Source: JAGLTQ01 sp964605385
GTDB taxonomy: Bacteria; Pseudomonadota; Gammaproteobacteria; UBA6429; Thiohalophilaceae
Direction of reading: 5' to 3'
Length of the DNA: 25,706 nt
NCBI GenBank assembly: GCA_964605385.1
Contig: CAZSCK010000037.1
Coordinates: forward strand, 1 to 25,706
Both the position numbers and the translations under genes were made by a program. How positions within the stretch are numbered: position 1 is the first letter of the stretch; each line of letters begins with the position of its first letter. Below, piece after piece: positions 14,991-23,000 of the stretch. Under the pieces are notes generated by a model. The model made no database searches and was not told the DNA's origin. It worked only from the letters and a program-made list of their open reading frames with translations.

Positions 14991-15437
14991 ATGTCTTTAA
15001 AATTTTGGGAAAAAAAATCCTTAGCCGAGATGTCACAATATGAATGGGAATCTTTGTGTGATGGTTGTGGCCGCTGCTGTTTAAATAAGCTGGAAGATGA
15101 AGATACTAATGAAATTTATTTCACTAATGTAACCTGTAAGTTATTGGACATAAATAACTGTTGTTGCACTGATTATGAAAACCGTAAAGTCAGCATGCCT
15201 GACTGTATGATATTAAGTATTGATAACAAGGCCGCATTGGAAGTTATGCCTTCAACCTGTGCTTATCGTTTATTACAATTAGGTGAGCCGTTACCGAAAT
15301 GGCATCCTTTAATTACAGGTAAACAAGAAAGCGTTATAGAGGCAGGTATTTCTATTTCTGGCAAGGTGATTTCAGAAGAACATATCCATTACAAACAATT
15401 ACCTGAACATTTAATTAATTGGGTTACCACAAAATAA
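14991..15437 (+). CDS. ycgN: YcgN-family cysteine-cluster protein (UPF0260)
   Basis: I use the ATG at 14991 (148 residues) because an upstream in-frame start would overlap the zinc-finger gene and homologues begin here (MSLKFWEKKSLAEMS). The diagnostic cluster is LCDGCGRCCLNK with C23, C26, C29 and C30, followed by further Cys at 49, 57-59, 72 and 87. This looks like the CxxCxxCC signature of zinc/iron-sulphur-binding proteins, but the metal has not been shown here. The C-terminal part holds YRLLQLGEPLPKWHPLITG, also typical. Function is unknown. It lies inside the compact operon, 18 bases before the DUF2288 gene. Confidence 0.9.
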   Translation: MSLKFWEKKSLAEMSQYEWESLCDGCGRCCLNKLEDEDTNEIYFTNVTCKLLDINNCCCTDYENRKVSMPDCMILSIDNKAALEVMPSTCAYRLLQLGEPLPKWHPLITGKQESVIEAGISISGKVISEEHIHYKQLPEHLINWVTTK

Positions 15438-15455
15438 TTTAACAGGATCAGATTT

Positions 15456-15782
15456 ATGAATAATGCTTCACTACAAACAGATGAAGAATTACGCGCGCAC
15501 TTACATGGTGAAACCAGCAAGCTACCGTGGTCTGAACTTGAAAAACACTTTGCCCGAGGTGTATTGTTTAAAGTAGCAAAAGGTACCGATATTTTAGATG
15601 TGGCAATCGTTATTGCCAGGGATGATAAAGATACTCTGAAAAGATGGATAGATGATAAAACAGTAGCTGGTGCAGAAATTGAAGATGCTAAAGTATGGCA
15701 TGAATCATCTTCCAGTTTATGGACAGTGGTTGTTGCCCCATTTATTCTTGTGCAGGAAATAGAACAAAAGCTGGACTCATAA
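15456..15782 (+). CDS. DUF2288 family protein
   Basis: The 108-residue protein has the DUF2288 pattern: LPWSELEKHFARGVLFKVAK (23-42), the LDVAIVIARDD strand, and a WHESSSSLWTVVVAPFILVQ stretch near the C-terminus. It is small, cytosolic and without obvious catalytic residues. An AACAGGA-like site lies before the ATG. Its stop is followed after one base by the start of the HIT gene. Members occur in gammaproteobacteria and cyanobacteria, with no known function. Confidence 0.77.
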   Translation: MNNASLQTDEELRAHLHGETSKLPWSELEKHFARGVLFKVAKGTDILDVAIVIARDDKDTLKRWIDDKTVAGAEIEDAKVWHESSSSLWTVVVAPFILVQEIEQKLDS

Positions 15783-15783
15783 A

Positions 15784-16212
15784 ATGGTAATGCTCGACCC
15801 TCGTTTATTGAATGATTGTGAAGTGCTGGGTAAGTTTAAATTATGTCATGTATTGTTAATGCGTGATGCAAATTATCCCTGGTGTGTTCTTGTTCCTGAC
15901 AGAGAAGGTTTAACAGAAATATTTGACCTCTCAGAAGAAGATCAGCAGCAGTTAAACCTTGAATCAAACATATTGTTAGCATTTCTGAAAAATGAATTTA
16001 ATGCAGATAAAATGAATATTGCGGCATTAGGTAATGTAGTTTCACAATTACACATTCATCATATCGTACGTTATAAAACGGATATTGCATGGCCCGCACC
16101 TGTATGGGGCGCTTATTCGACTAAAAGTTATAAGAATGAAGCTCTACAAAAGCTTGTGGCTAAATTACGCAAAGGTTTTGAGCCATTAAATCTTGGTTTT
16201 CAATCTCAGTGA
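15784..16212 (+). CDS. HIT-family protein
   Basis: This 142-residue protein (or 140 from the ATG at 15790) belongs to the HIT superfamily of nucleotide hydrolases and transferases. The signature is QLHIHHIVRYKTD: the first His of H-x-H-x-H is replaced by Gln, as in a common bacterial subgroup, and this subgroup also shares the AWPAPVWG ending seen here. N-terminal features include the YPWCVLVPDREG strand and a LNLESNILLAFL helix. The substrate is probably a nucleotide derivative, but is not known. The start lies 1 base after DUF2288, and its stop overlaps the GTG of the GIY-YIG gene, so the three are surely one transcript. Confidence 0.87.
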   Translation: MVMLDPRLLNDCEVLGKFKLCHVLLMRDANYPWCVLVPDREGLTEIFDLSEEDQQQLNLESNILLAFLKNEFNADKMNIAALGNVVSQLHIHHIVRYKTDIAWPAPVWGAYSTKSYKNEALQKLVAKLRKGFEPLNLGFQSQ

Positions 16213-16472
16213 CGAGCAAGAAAAAAAAATCTGACTGGTATGTCTACATATTAGAGTGTAGCGACAAAACACTTTACACTGGCATTACCAATAATTTGGA
16301 AAAACGTTTAGAACAGCATAATAATGGACAGGAAGCAGCGAAATACACTCGTGCCCGTCGACCGGTAAAATGTGTTTATAAAGAAAAGCAGTTAGACAGA
16401 AGTACCGCGACAAAACGTGAAATGGCAATTAAAAAACTTAGCCGCTCTGAGAAGTTGAAATTAATTAAATAA
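16209..16472 (+). CDS. GIY-YIG nuclease domain protein
   Basis: The 87-residue protein starts at a GTG that overlaps the HIT stop (GTGA), so translation is coupled. The GIY-YIG core reads YVYILECSDKTLYTGITNNL (11-30), with the usual catalytic Arg at R33, H37 in QHNNG and the metal-binding Glu at E71 in KREMAIKKL. The size and pattern fit the single-domain YhbQ/UPF0213 type. Family members are structure-dependent DNA endonucleases or are uncharacterised; there is no recognition domain. It is the last gene of the compact run and is followed by AT-rich sequence with a weak AT hairpin (16487-16502). Confidence 0.9.
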   Translation: MTSKKKKSDWYVYILECSDKTLYTGITNNLEKRLEQHNNGQEAAKYTRARRPVKCVYKEKQLDRSTATKREMAIKKLSRSEKLKLIK

Positions 16473-16563
16473 AAATTACTTTGTTGAATTAAGTCATTAA
16501 TTTTATCCTGTATTCATGGTGCTGTGATTGTATTATGTTCTTTAATTAAGCATGGTGAGTATA

Positions 16564-16792
16564 ATGAATGCTGTAATACAAAAAAATAAAAACAGATAAA
16601 TTGGTTGTTCTTTTTGTTTTATTTTCAATCCAGGCTATATCTTTATTTCTTCAATACGAATTTAATCTTAAACAATCTTTATTTTCCCCTATTGTGGGCG
16701 ATGTGTTTTCTGATATTTCAGCTCATGCCGCTCTGGGGCAGGTTGGGACTTCCGTTTTAGTTGGTGCTTTCATCCAGTTTAACTGCCTGTAG
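16564..16792 (+). pseudogene. Small membrane ORF with a frameshift in an A7 run
   Basis: A GGTGAG site precedes an ATG at 16564 that opens MNAVIQKNKNR and stops at 16597-16599. If one A is removed from the seven-A run at 16580-16586, the frame joins a 63-residue hydrophobic ORF and gives a continuous 75-residue product with a membrane helix (LVVLFVLFSIQAISLFLQY) and a second hydrophobic part near its C-terminus. This may be a sequencing error, a true pseudogene, or a slippage site. I do not recognise the family. It overlaps the end of the broken TPR gene on the other strand by about 36 bases, and part of it could be a non-coding reading of that gene. Confidence 0.35.
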
Positions 16793-17800
16793 CAGATCTT
16801 TTTTTGCATTATATAACTTTCCTGCCTAAATATAACGTACCCCTCGTTTAGTATAGGCAAGTGAGCTATTTTGGTTGAGTTTTATAAAGTAGGTTAAATC
16901 GAGAATCCCTTCTTCGACTCGGCCATCCCTGGCTAAAGCCATTCCGCGTTCGAAATAGGCCTGTTGCAAGGAATCATCAATAAATAATGCGACATTAAAA
17001 TTATTTATTGCTTTTTCAAACTCATGCAACAGGAAAAATATTTTTCCACGTTTAATATGCAGTAAAGGATTTGTCGGTTTTTTAGAGATTTTTTGATTTA
17101 GTATTTCAATATCATGTTCAAGTGGGAGGCCGGAAGTCTTTTTGTTATTTTCAATTAAATCAGCAGGACTAAGAAAAGCAGACGCTGTTTTAGCAACATT
17201 TAAAAAACAAGCTGAATATACTTCATTTAACCATTCATCTAAACCGTTTATTCTGAAGTCTAAAATTTCTTCATTATCAAGGTGAAGATTAATTTCTTTA
17301 TCAAAAAATTGACTGCGGCAGGTTTCATAAATTAACTCACCGTTAGCATCAAATTATTGAAAAGAATGCAGGCTGTCGTTGTAGTTATGTAAGTTTATAA
17401 GTGTTTGTACCGGGGCATTTCGCGCATAAGGTAAGTAGCGCGCATAAAAATCAGTTTTAACTTGTCCTTGAGCATCATATAAGAATACTTCAATGGTGTG
17501 TATAGTGTCAGGTTTGTCTGCCTCCCATTGAATTTTACTGATTAGTTTATTTGTATTTTTATTAAAATAGGAAATTTCAAGATAAAAGTTTTTGTTTGCA
17601 AAACCTCCACCATAGCCACCGGTTGCTTCACTTGTTGTAATAGGGACTTTTTTTGTTTGATTGAGATGTAGTTCATATAGTTCTGCAACAAAGTTATTCC
17701 ACTTATTTACCTGAACTGGATCATATTTTATGGTGTTGTCACGTGTTGCTGAAGCAGCTGGATTAATTGTAACTACAAAAGTAAGAATTATACTTTTCAT
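16757..17800 (-). pseudogene. Secreted TPR protein broken by in-frame stops
   Basis: From the ATG at 17800 (GGAG site upstream, signal peptide MKSIILTFVVTINPAASA) one frame runs for 348 codons, interrupted by TAA at 17354-17356 and TAG at 16826-16828 and ending at TAA 16757-16759. Codons 1-148 give a unique beta-rich region. After the first stop the frame continues FDANGELIYETCRSQFFDKE without a shift. Then three TPR units follow at 34-residue spacing (HIKRGKIFFLLHEFEKAINN, AYFERGMALARDGRVEEG, AYTKRGVRYI), and the TAG lies inside the third, which resumes as AGKLYNAKKDLLQAVKLDES. Conserved TPR spacing across the stop shows that the reading frame was once whole. Function of the intact protein is unknown; a periplasmic partner-binding role would fit. 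Confidence 0.72.
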
Positions 17801-17900
17801 TATTCTACTCCGTAAATTTTCACTTTAATAAATATAGGACATGTCTACTGATGTTTTTATTCCTTCCAGGAGTGAATTAATAACATATTTTTAATATATA

Positions 17901-17940
17901 TTGCATAGCGCAATTAAATGTTGCAGCTTGCGCCAATTAA
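17901..17940. repeat. Imperfect direct repeat in an intergenic region
   Basis: TTGCATAGCGCAATTAA (17901-17917) is followed after 3 bases by TTGCAGCTTGCGCCAATTAA (17921-17940). Both share TTGCA, GCGC and AATTAA in the same order. They lie in the 207-base region between the TPR pseudogene start and the glycosylase end, about 100 bases before the TPR gene, so they could be tandem operators of that gene. Confidence 0.35.
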
Positions 17941-18007
17941 CCAGTAACAATTTACATATTACTAAGTGACAAAAGTAGTGATTTTTATTAATTTAATTTT
18001 TTGTAAA

Positions 18008-18619
18008 TCAAGCTGTTTGTTCTTTCCAAACAGGATGGTTTTTTATTAGCTTTAAAGTAGTTTGCAATAATGTTTTACCTGGTTCAGTTATGTGCCAGGT
18101 AGAAGCTCCTGATGGATGAGGTAGGGGAATCATGTCAACCTGTAATCCATTTAATTCAACCTGGTGAATTTTTCCGATAACATCAGTTAATTTTTTTAAC
18201 TCAAGGTACTGACTAATCGCTAATTTACCGACTGGTAATACTAGTTTAGGTTGTAGTATGTCTATTTCAGCATTTAACCAGCTTGAGCATGTTTTTATCT
18301 CGGTTTTGTTGGGTACACGATCTCCCCCTTTTGGTTTTTTGCCAGGAAAGCAACGGCATACTGCCGATATGTAGACCAAATTTCTGAATTCTTCTTCATT
18401 TAATCCAATCTGGTTAAACCATTTAAATAATGTTTTCCCTGCAGTCCACGCAAAGGGTTTTGGAATAAGAATTTCCTTGTCTCCCGGTGCCTGACCAATC
18501 AGCATAATAGGTGAAATAATGGGGTTTCCCGCGACAGGTGGACCAAACATATCAGGGCACAGAGTGCATTTTTTAAGTAATGTTTGGTGTCGTTTTATTT
18601 TTGTTGTGTTAATTCTCAT
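18008..18619 (-). CDS. Uracil-DNA glycosylase family protein, Fe-S type
   Basis: The 203-residue protein belongs to the Fe-S-containing part of the UDG superfamily (family 4/5-like). C18 and C21 (CTLC) with C88 or C90 and C111 fit the four cluster ligands. Motif A is IGQAPGDKE (41-49); GQAPG resembles the GEAPG of family 4, with Gln in place of Glu. Motif B is PLPHPSGAS (165-173), close to the HPS core. It would remove uracil or other damaged bases from DNA; the altered motif A makes substrate range uncertain. It is divergent from cmoM with 35 bases between the starts, and that AT-rich gap holds TATA-like -10 elements for both directions. Confidence 0.85.
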   Translation of the reverse strand: MRINTTKIKRHQTLLKKCTLCPDMFGPPVAGNPIISPIMLIGQAPGDKEILIPKPFAWTAGKTLFKWFNQIGLNEEEFRNLVYISAVCRCFPGKKPKGGDRVPNKTEIKTCSSWLNAEIDILQPKLVLPVGKLAISQYLELKKLTDVIGKIHQVELNGLQVDMIPLPHPSGASTWHITEPGKTLLQTTLKLIKNHPVWKEQTA

Positions 18620-18654
18620 ATTTTTATTATATATAAAATAATTACCCGTATACT

Positions 18655-19482
18655 ATGTCTTTAATAAAAAAAATATCATTAGATTATATGGCAATAAAAC
18701 ACGATCAAAATTTCGATAACTTATCAGAGCGTTTTCGAAAAAATATTTATGACTCGCCAAAAGGCCAGATAAGGTTAAATATATTATGGCGTGATCTGCT
18801 TGAACAAATTCCTGAGATTGAAACAGGCGGCTTGTCCATCCTTGATGTTGGTGCAGGGCAGGGTAACTTTGCATTACAGTTAGCGAAAAAAAATAACCAG
18901 CTCACATTATGTGATTTATCGAATAATATGTTACTGGATGCACAGACCCTGTTTTCTGAAAATAAACTTGAAAAAGATGCACGTTTTATTCATGCCCCGG
19001 TACAGGAGTTATCGGAACATATAGCAGAGCAATATGATGTCGTGTTATTTCATGCCGTGCTAGAGTGGTTGGCAGAGCCAGAACAAGCTTTAAAACAGCT
19101 ATTAAAATTCATTAAACCCGGCGGGTATTTGTCATTGATGTTTTATAGTCGTACCGGTTTGATTTATCAAAACCTCACAAGAGGTAATTTTAACAATATT
19201 CTCAATAATTCTTTGTCAGGTGAAGGGAAATCTTTAACTCCGACTAACCCACAAGACCCTGATGATGTTTATCGCTGGCTAAAGGGTTTAAAATTAAATA
19301 CTGTGCTAAAGAGTGGTGTACGTGTGTTTTACGATGGTATTAGTCGTGAACGACGTAAACAAATAAATGAAGAAGAGTTGCTTGAGCTGGAAAAACGTTT
19401 TTCACGAATTGAACCCTATTGTTCATTAGCACGTTATATTCATGTGTTATGTCAAAAACAGGATGTCGGATTTATAGATTAA
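18655..19482 (+). CDS. cmoM: tRNA 5-carboxymethoxyuridine methyltransferase CmoM
   Basis: CmoM (formerly SmtA) methylates cmo5U34 to mcmo5U34 in tRNAs, using SAM. Class I methyltransferase motif I is ILDVGAGQGNFA (62-73), followed by CDLSNNML (86-93), and FHAVLEWLAEPEQAL matches E. coli CmoM. The N-terminal NFDNLSERFRKNIYDSPKGQ (19-38) and C-terminal SLARYIHVLCQ are also CmoM-specific. The first ATG gives 275 residues; the second, 33 bases later (MAIKHDQNFD), is closer to the usual start, and no ribosome site decides. The C-terminal extension is normal. It is divergent from the glycosylase. Confidence 0.93.
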   Translation: MSLIKKISLDYMAIKHDQNFDNLSERFRKNIYDSPKGQIRLNILWRDLLEQIPEIETGGLSILDVGAGQGNFALQLAKKNNQLTLCDLSNNMLLDAQTLFSENKLEKDARFIHAPVQELSEHIAEQYDVVLFHAVLEWLAEPEQALKQLLKFIKPGGYLSLMFYSRTGLIYQNLTRGNFNNILNNSLSGEGKSLTPTNPQDPDDVYRWLKGLKLNTVLKSGVRVFYDGISRERRKQINEEELLELEKRFSRIEPYCSLARYIHVLCQKQDVGFID

Positions 19483-19570
19483 TATATTACGATAAGTATA
19501 ATATTAGGTTATTCGCTATTACGGGGAATAGGTATTTAAGGAATCAGAATAATAACTACAGGGAAAACAT

Positions 19571-20047
19571 ATGAAATATTTATTAATCATGTCTCTTTTA
19601 TTTCTAAATAATACGACAGTTTATGCTGCAAGCATGACACAAAAACTGATGGAGAAGATTGTTGTTGATAATGTTGATGTTATTAAACACAAAAAAGGCT
19701 ATCTTTTATTTACTTATAAAAAAGTTAAAATGGCTTTAATATCAGATGTAAAACATGATCGCATGAGAATTGTTTCTGCAATTACAAAATATCCATCCTT
19801 AAATATACAGACTAAAAATGCTGTTATGGAATCTAATTTCCACTTAGCTTTAGATGCTCGTTATGCTGTTAGTCAGGATGTATTGTATTCTGCGTATATA
19901 CACCCATTATCATCATTGACAAAAGGCGAACTAAAAAGTGCTTTGTCGCAAGTTTCCACACTCGCTACAACGTTTGGCACTACATACAGTAGTGGAAAAT
20001 TAGTGTTCAAAGGCAATGCGAAAAACAATAAAAACCAGGGAAACTAA
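19571..20047 (+). CDS. Secreted protein with YbjN/T3SS-chaperone-like domain
   Basis: An AGGGA ribosome site precedes the ATG. The 158-residue protein has a signal peptide, with likely cleavage after VYA (residue 19). The mature part carries NFHLALDARYAVSQDVLYSA and HPLSSLTKGELKSALSQVST, which resemble the helix-strand pattern of YbjN and type III chaperone-like domains. This is a fold-level guess from the pattern. The C-terminus is Asn/Lys-rich. Function is unknown. It converges with hrpA, 17 bases away, with a candidate terminator hairpin in the overlap. Confidence 0.75.
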   Translation: MKYLLIMSLLFLNNTTVYAASMTQKLMEKIVVDNVDVIKHKKGYLLFTYKKVKMALISDVKHDRMRIVSAITKYPSLNIQTKNAVMESNFHLALDARYAVSQDVLYSAYIHPLSSLTKGELKSALSQVSTLATTFGTTYSSGKLVFKGNAKNNKNQGN

Positions 20048-20085
20048 TAAGATGGCTACACCGTTCATTTTCTTATTATTTTTTT
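20045..20085 (+). terminator. Candidate terminator of the secreted-protein gene
   Basis: TAATAAGA (20045-20052) pairs perfectly with TCTTATTA (20071-20078) across an 18-base loop, followed by seven Ts. The stem includes the stop codon of the + gene and its 3' arm is inside the last hrpA codons. The stem is AT-rich, so strength is doubtful. Confidence 0.4.
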
Positions 20086-23000
20086 AACTTCCTGCCACTG
20101 CTTTTCGATGCGTTTTTCTGAAACAGGCATGTTGGTTTTTAAACCTTGAGCAAATAACGAAACGCGAAACTCTTCTAACATCCAGCGGTAGAGAGAAAAA
20201 ACGGGATGCTCATAATATTCATCATTTAACTCAATAAAATGCTCCCAATATGGACTAAGCAGATTAGTGTATTGTCGGTCCCGTTCAGCAGCTTGTTGCA
20301 GTTTGTCCAAACGCTGTTGTATAGCTTGCAGGTAACGTGGATAGCTTTTTAAATATTCTATTGGGGTGTAATAAAGAAAATCTTCGTAAATCAAATGGTC
20401 AAGTTGTGATTGAATATCATTCAAACTAACCAGCCAATTGGGTTTGTTATTTTTCTTTAATTGGTTGCGGATTTCTTTATAACTGTCAAAAACCTGGGTG
20501 AGTATTTCACATATTAAACTGGCATTGTTAACGAGTTCACTGCTGCCTTTTTGTAAGTTGTCTTCAAATGATTTTTTTATTCTTATTATATTATTTATAC
20601 TAAAAAAACTTTCTTCGATGCTGGCATCAATAATAGCTTCTTTTAAATCAATACACCCCCCTATGCTCGCATAGTTCATGCAGATTTTTTGTATATTCGG
20701 CAGATTTTTAGTTAAATATTTAACTTGTTGTTTTAGAGATAAAAGGTATAAACGTTTTAATCCTCCATGATGAATTTCGAGCGCCTGATTTTGAGTGTCG
20801 ACAACAACAATAGAAACACTATCGTCATCATCCTGTAGCGCCGGGAAACCCTTGATATTAAGATTGTTAACCGTTTTATTAATGATTTCTGGTAGCTCAC
20901 CAAAGTTCCATTGCGCTAAGCCTTTTTGTTCTATATCCCATTTAATATTTTTACTAAACTGTTTGGATACTTCCTGGCTTAAAGATTCTTGTAATGCTAT
21001 TAAACTACGGCCTTGCGCTAAACTTTTATTATGCTGATCACGCACATCAAAACGCATAAAAAAATGTGGTTCCAGGCTTTCTATTTGCCATGCATCATCA
21101 GGGATTTCAATCCCCGATATTTTAGTGAGTTGCTGACTTATTGTATAAAGCAAAGGTGAAGAGCGATTGGTAATAGCTTCAATACAAGCATCTGCAAATT
21201 GCGGTACTGGAACAAAATTTTTGCGTAAGTTTTTAGGTAAGGTTTTTATGAGTTGTGTGACTTTTTCACGTAATAACGCGGGTATCAACCATTCAAACTG
21301 CAAAGGGTTAAGTGTATTAAGTAATGCAACGGGGATGGTTAAGGTAACACCATCATCTTCGCTTGTAGGATCAAAGTGATAAGACAAGGATAGCGGAGTG
21401 TTATTAACAACAAGTTGCTTTGGATATTGTTCTTCGGTTATATCACCCGCACTGTGTTGCATGAGATAGTCACGACTAAGATATAAAATTTCAGCATTAT
21501 CTTTCTCAGCCTCTTTGCGCCAGGTGTCAAACTTTTTACTGTTGTAAATCCCTGCTGGAATACGTTCGTCATAAAATTGATATACCACTTCATCCTCAAC
21601 CAATACGTCTTGTCTACGTGATTGATGTTCGAGTTTTTCTATATCAGAAAATAATTTTTCATTATGTTGAAAAAAAGCGGCATGAGCAGAATATTCTCTA
21701 TTAATAAATGCTCCACGGATATAGAGTTCTCGTGAAAACTCGGGATCAATCGGACCATAGTTTATTTTTTTGCGTGGATTAATCACTAAACCATATAAGG
21801 TTGATTTTTCATACGCAGCCACTTGTGCTGGTCTTTTTTCCCAGTGTGCTTCAAAATATGACTTCTTGATTAAATGGCTTGCTTGCTTTTCCAGCCATAA
21901 AGGGTCAATTTGTGCGACGGTTAAACCATAATGCCGTTGAGTTTCAAGCATCTCAGCCGCCATGATCCACAAGGGGCGTTTTTTGCGTAAATTTGATCCG
22001 GGGAATATCGCAAAAATATTATTTCGCGCGCCCTGGTATTCACCGTCTTCATTTTTTAAACCTGCATGACTGAGCAAACCACTTAATATCGCCTGATGAA
22101 TTGCATTGTAACCGGCCACAGTAGAATTAATTTTATATTTAACTTCATTACATTGAGTTAGTAACTGGCTATGAATATCACGCCATTCAAGCATGCGGCT
22201 ATAAGAAAGAAAGTTCTTCTTACACAATTTGCGTAACTTGTTTTGTGAGAGGTGTTGCCGTTGTTCCTGGTAAAAATTCCATAGGTTTAAATAGGCTATA
22301 AAGTCTGATTTTTCATCTTTAAATTGTGAATGAGCTTGATCCGCTTGTTGCTGTTTATCCATTGGACGTTCACGTGGATCAGCAATACTTAACGCGCTGA
22401 CAATAACCAGCACTTCATTCAAACTGGAAAATTCGTTAGCTGAAATAATCATTCGTGCGTAACGCGGATCGACAGGAAAGCGGGATAATATTTTGCCGAT
22501 GCGAGTAATGTTTTGCTTGTTCATTGCCTGCAATTCTTCAAGCAATTGATAGCCGTCTTTAATTAAGCGTGAGTCGGGTTTATCGATAAAGGGGAACTTT
22601 TCAATATGGCCAAGACGAATATTGTGCATTTGCAATATAACACTGGCTAAATTGGTACGAAGAATTTCAGCATCGGTAAAAACAGGACGATTATTAAAAT
22701 CATCCTCGCTGTATAAACGAATACATATTCCATCGCTAGTACGACCACAGCGCCCCTTGCGTTGGTTGGCACTGGCTTGCGATACTCTTTCAATTGGTAG
22801 TCGTTGTACTTTAGTTCGGTAACTATAGCGACTGATGCGTGCATAGCCGGTATCAATAACATATTGAATACCGGGTATAGTTAATGATGTCTCTGCAACA
22901 TTGGTTGCTAAAATAATTCTACGATAGCTGTGTGATTTAAATACTTTTTGTTGTTCTGCATTACTTAACCTTGAAAAGAGCGGAATGATTTCTGTTTTAT

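Noticed and set aside
16757..17800. Genome-wide recoding of TAA/TAG as Gln
   Set aside because: Other genes in the window, such as greB (TAA), tcdA (TAG) and the oxygenase-like gene (TAG), end at these stops at normal lengths.
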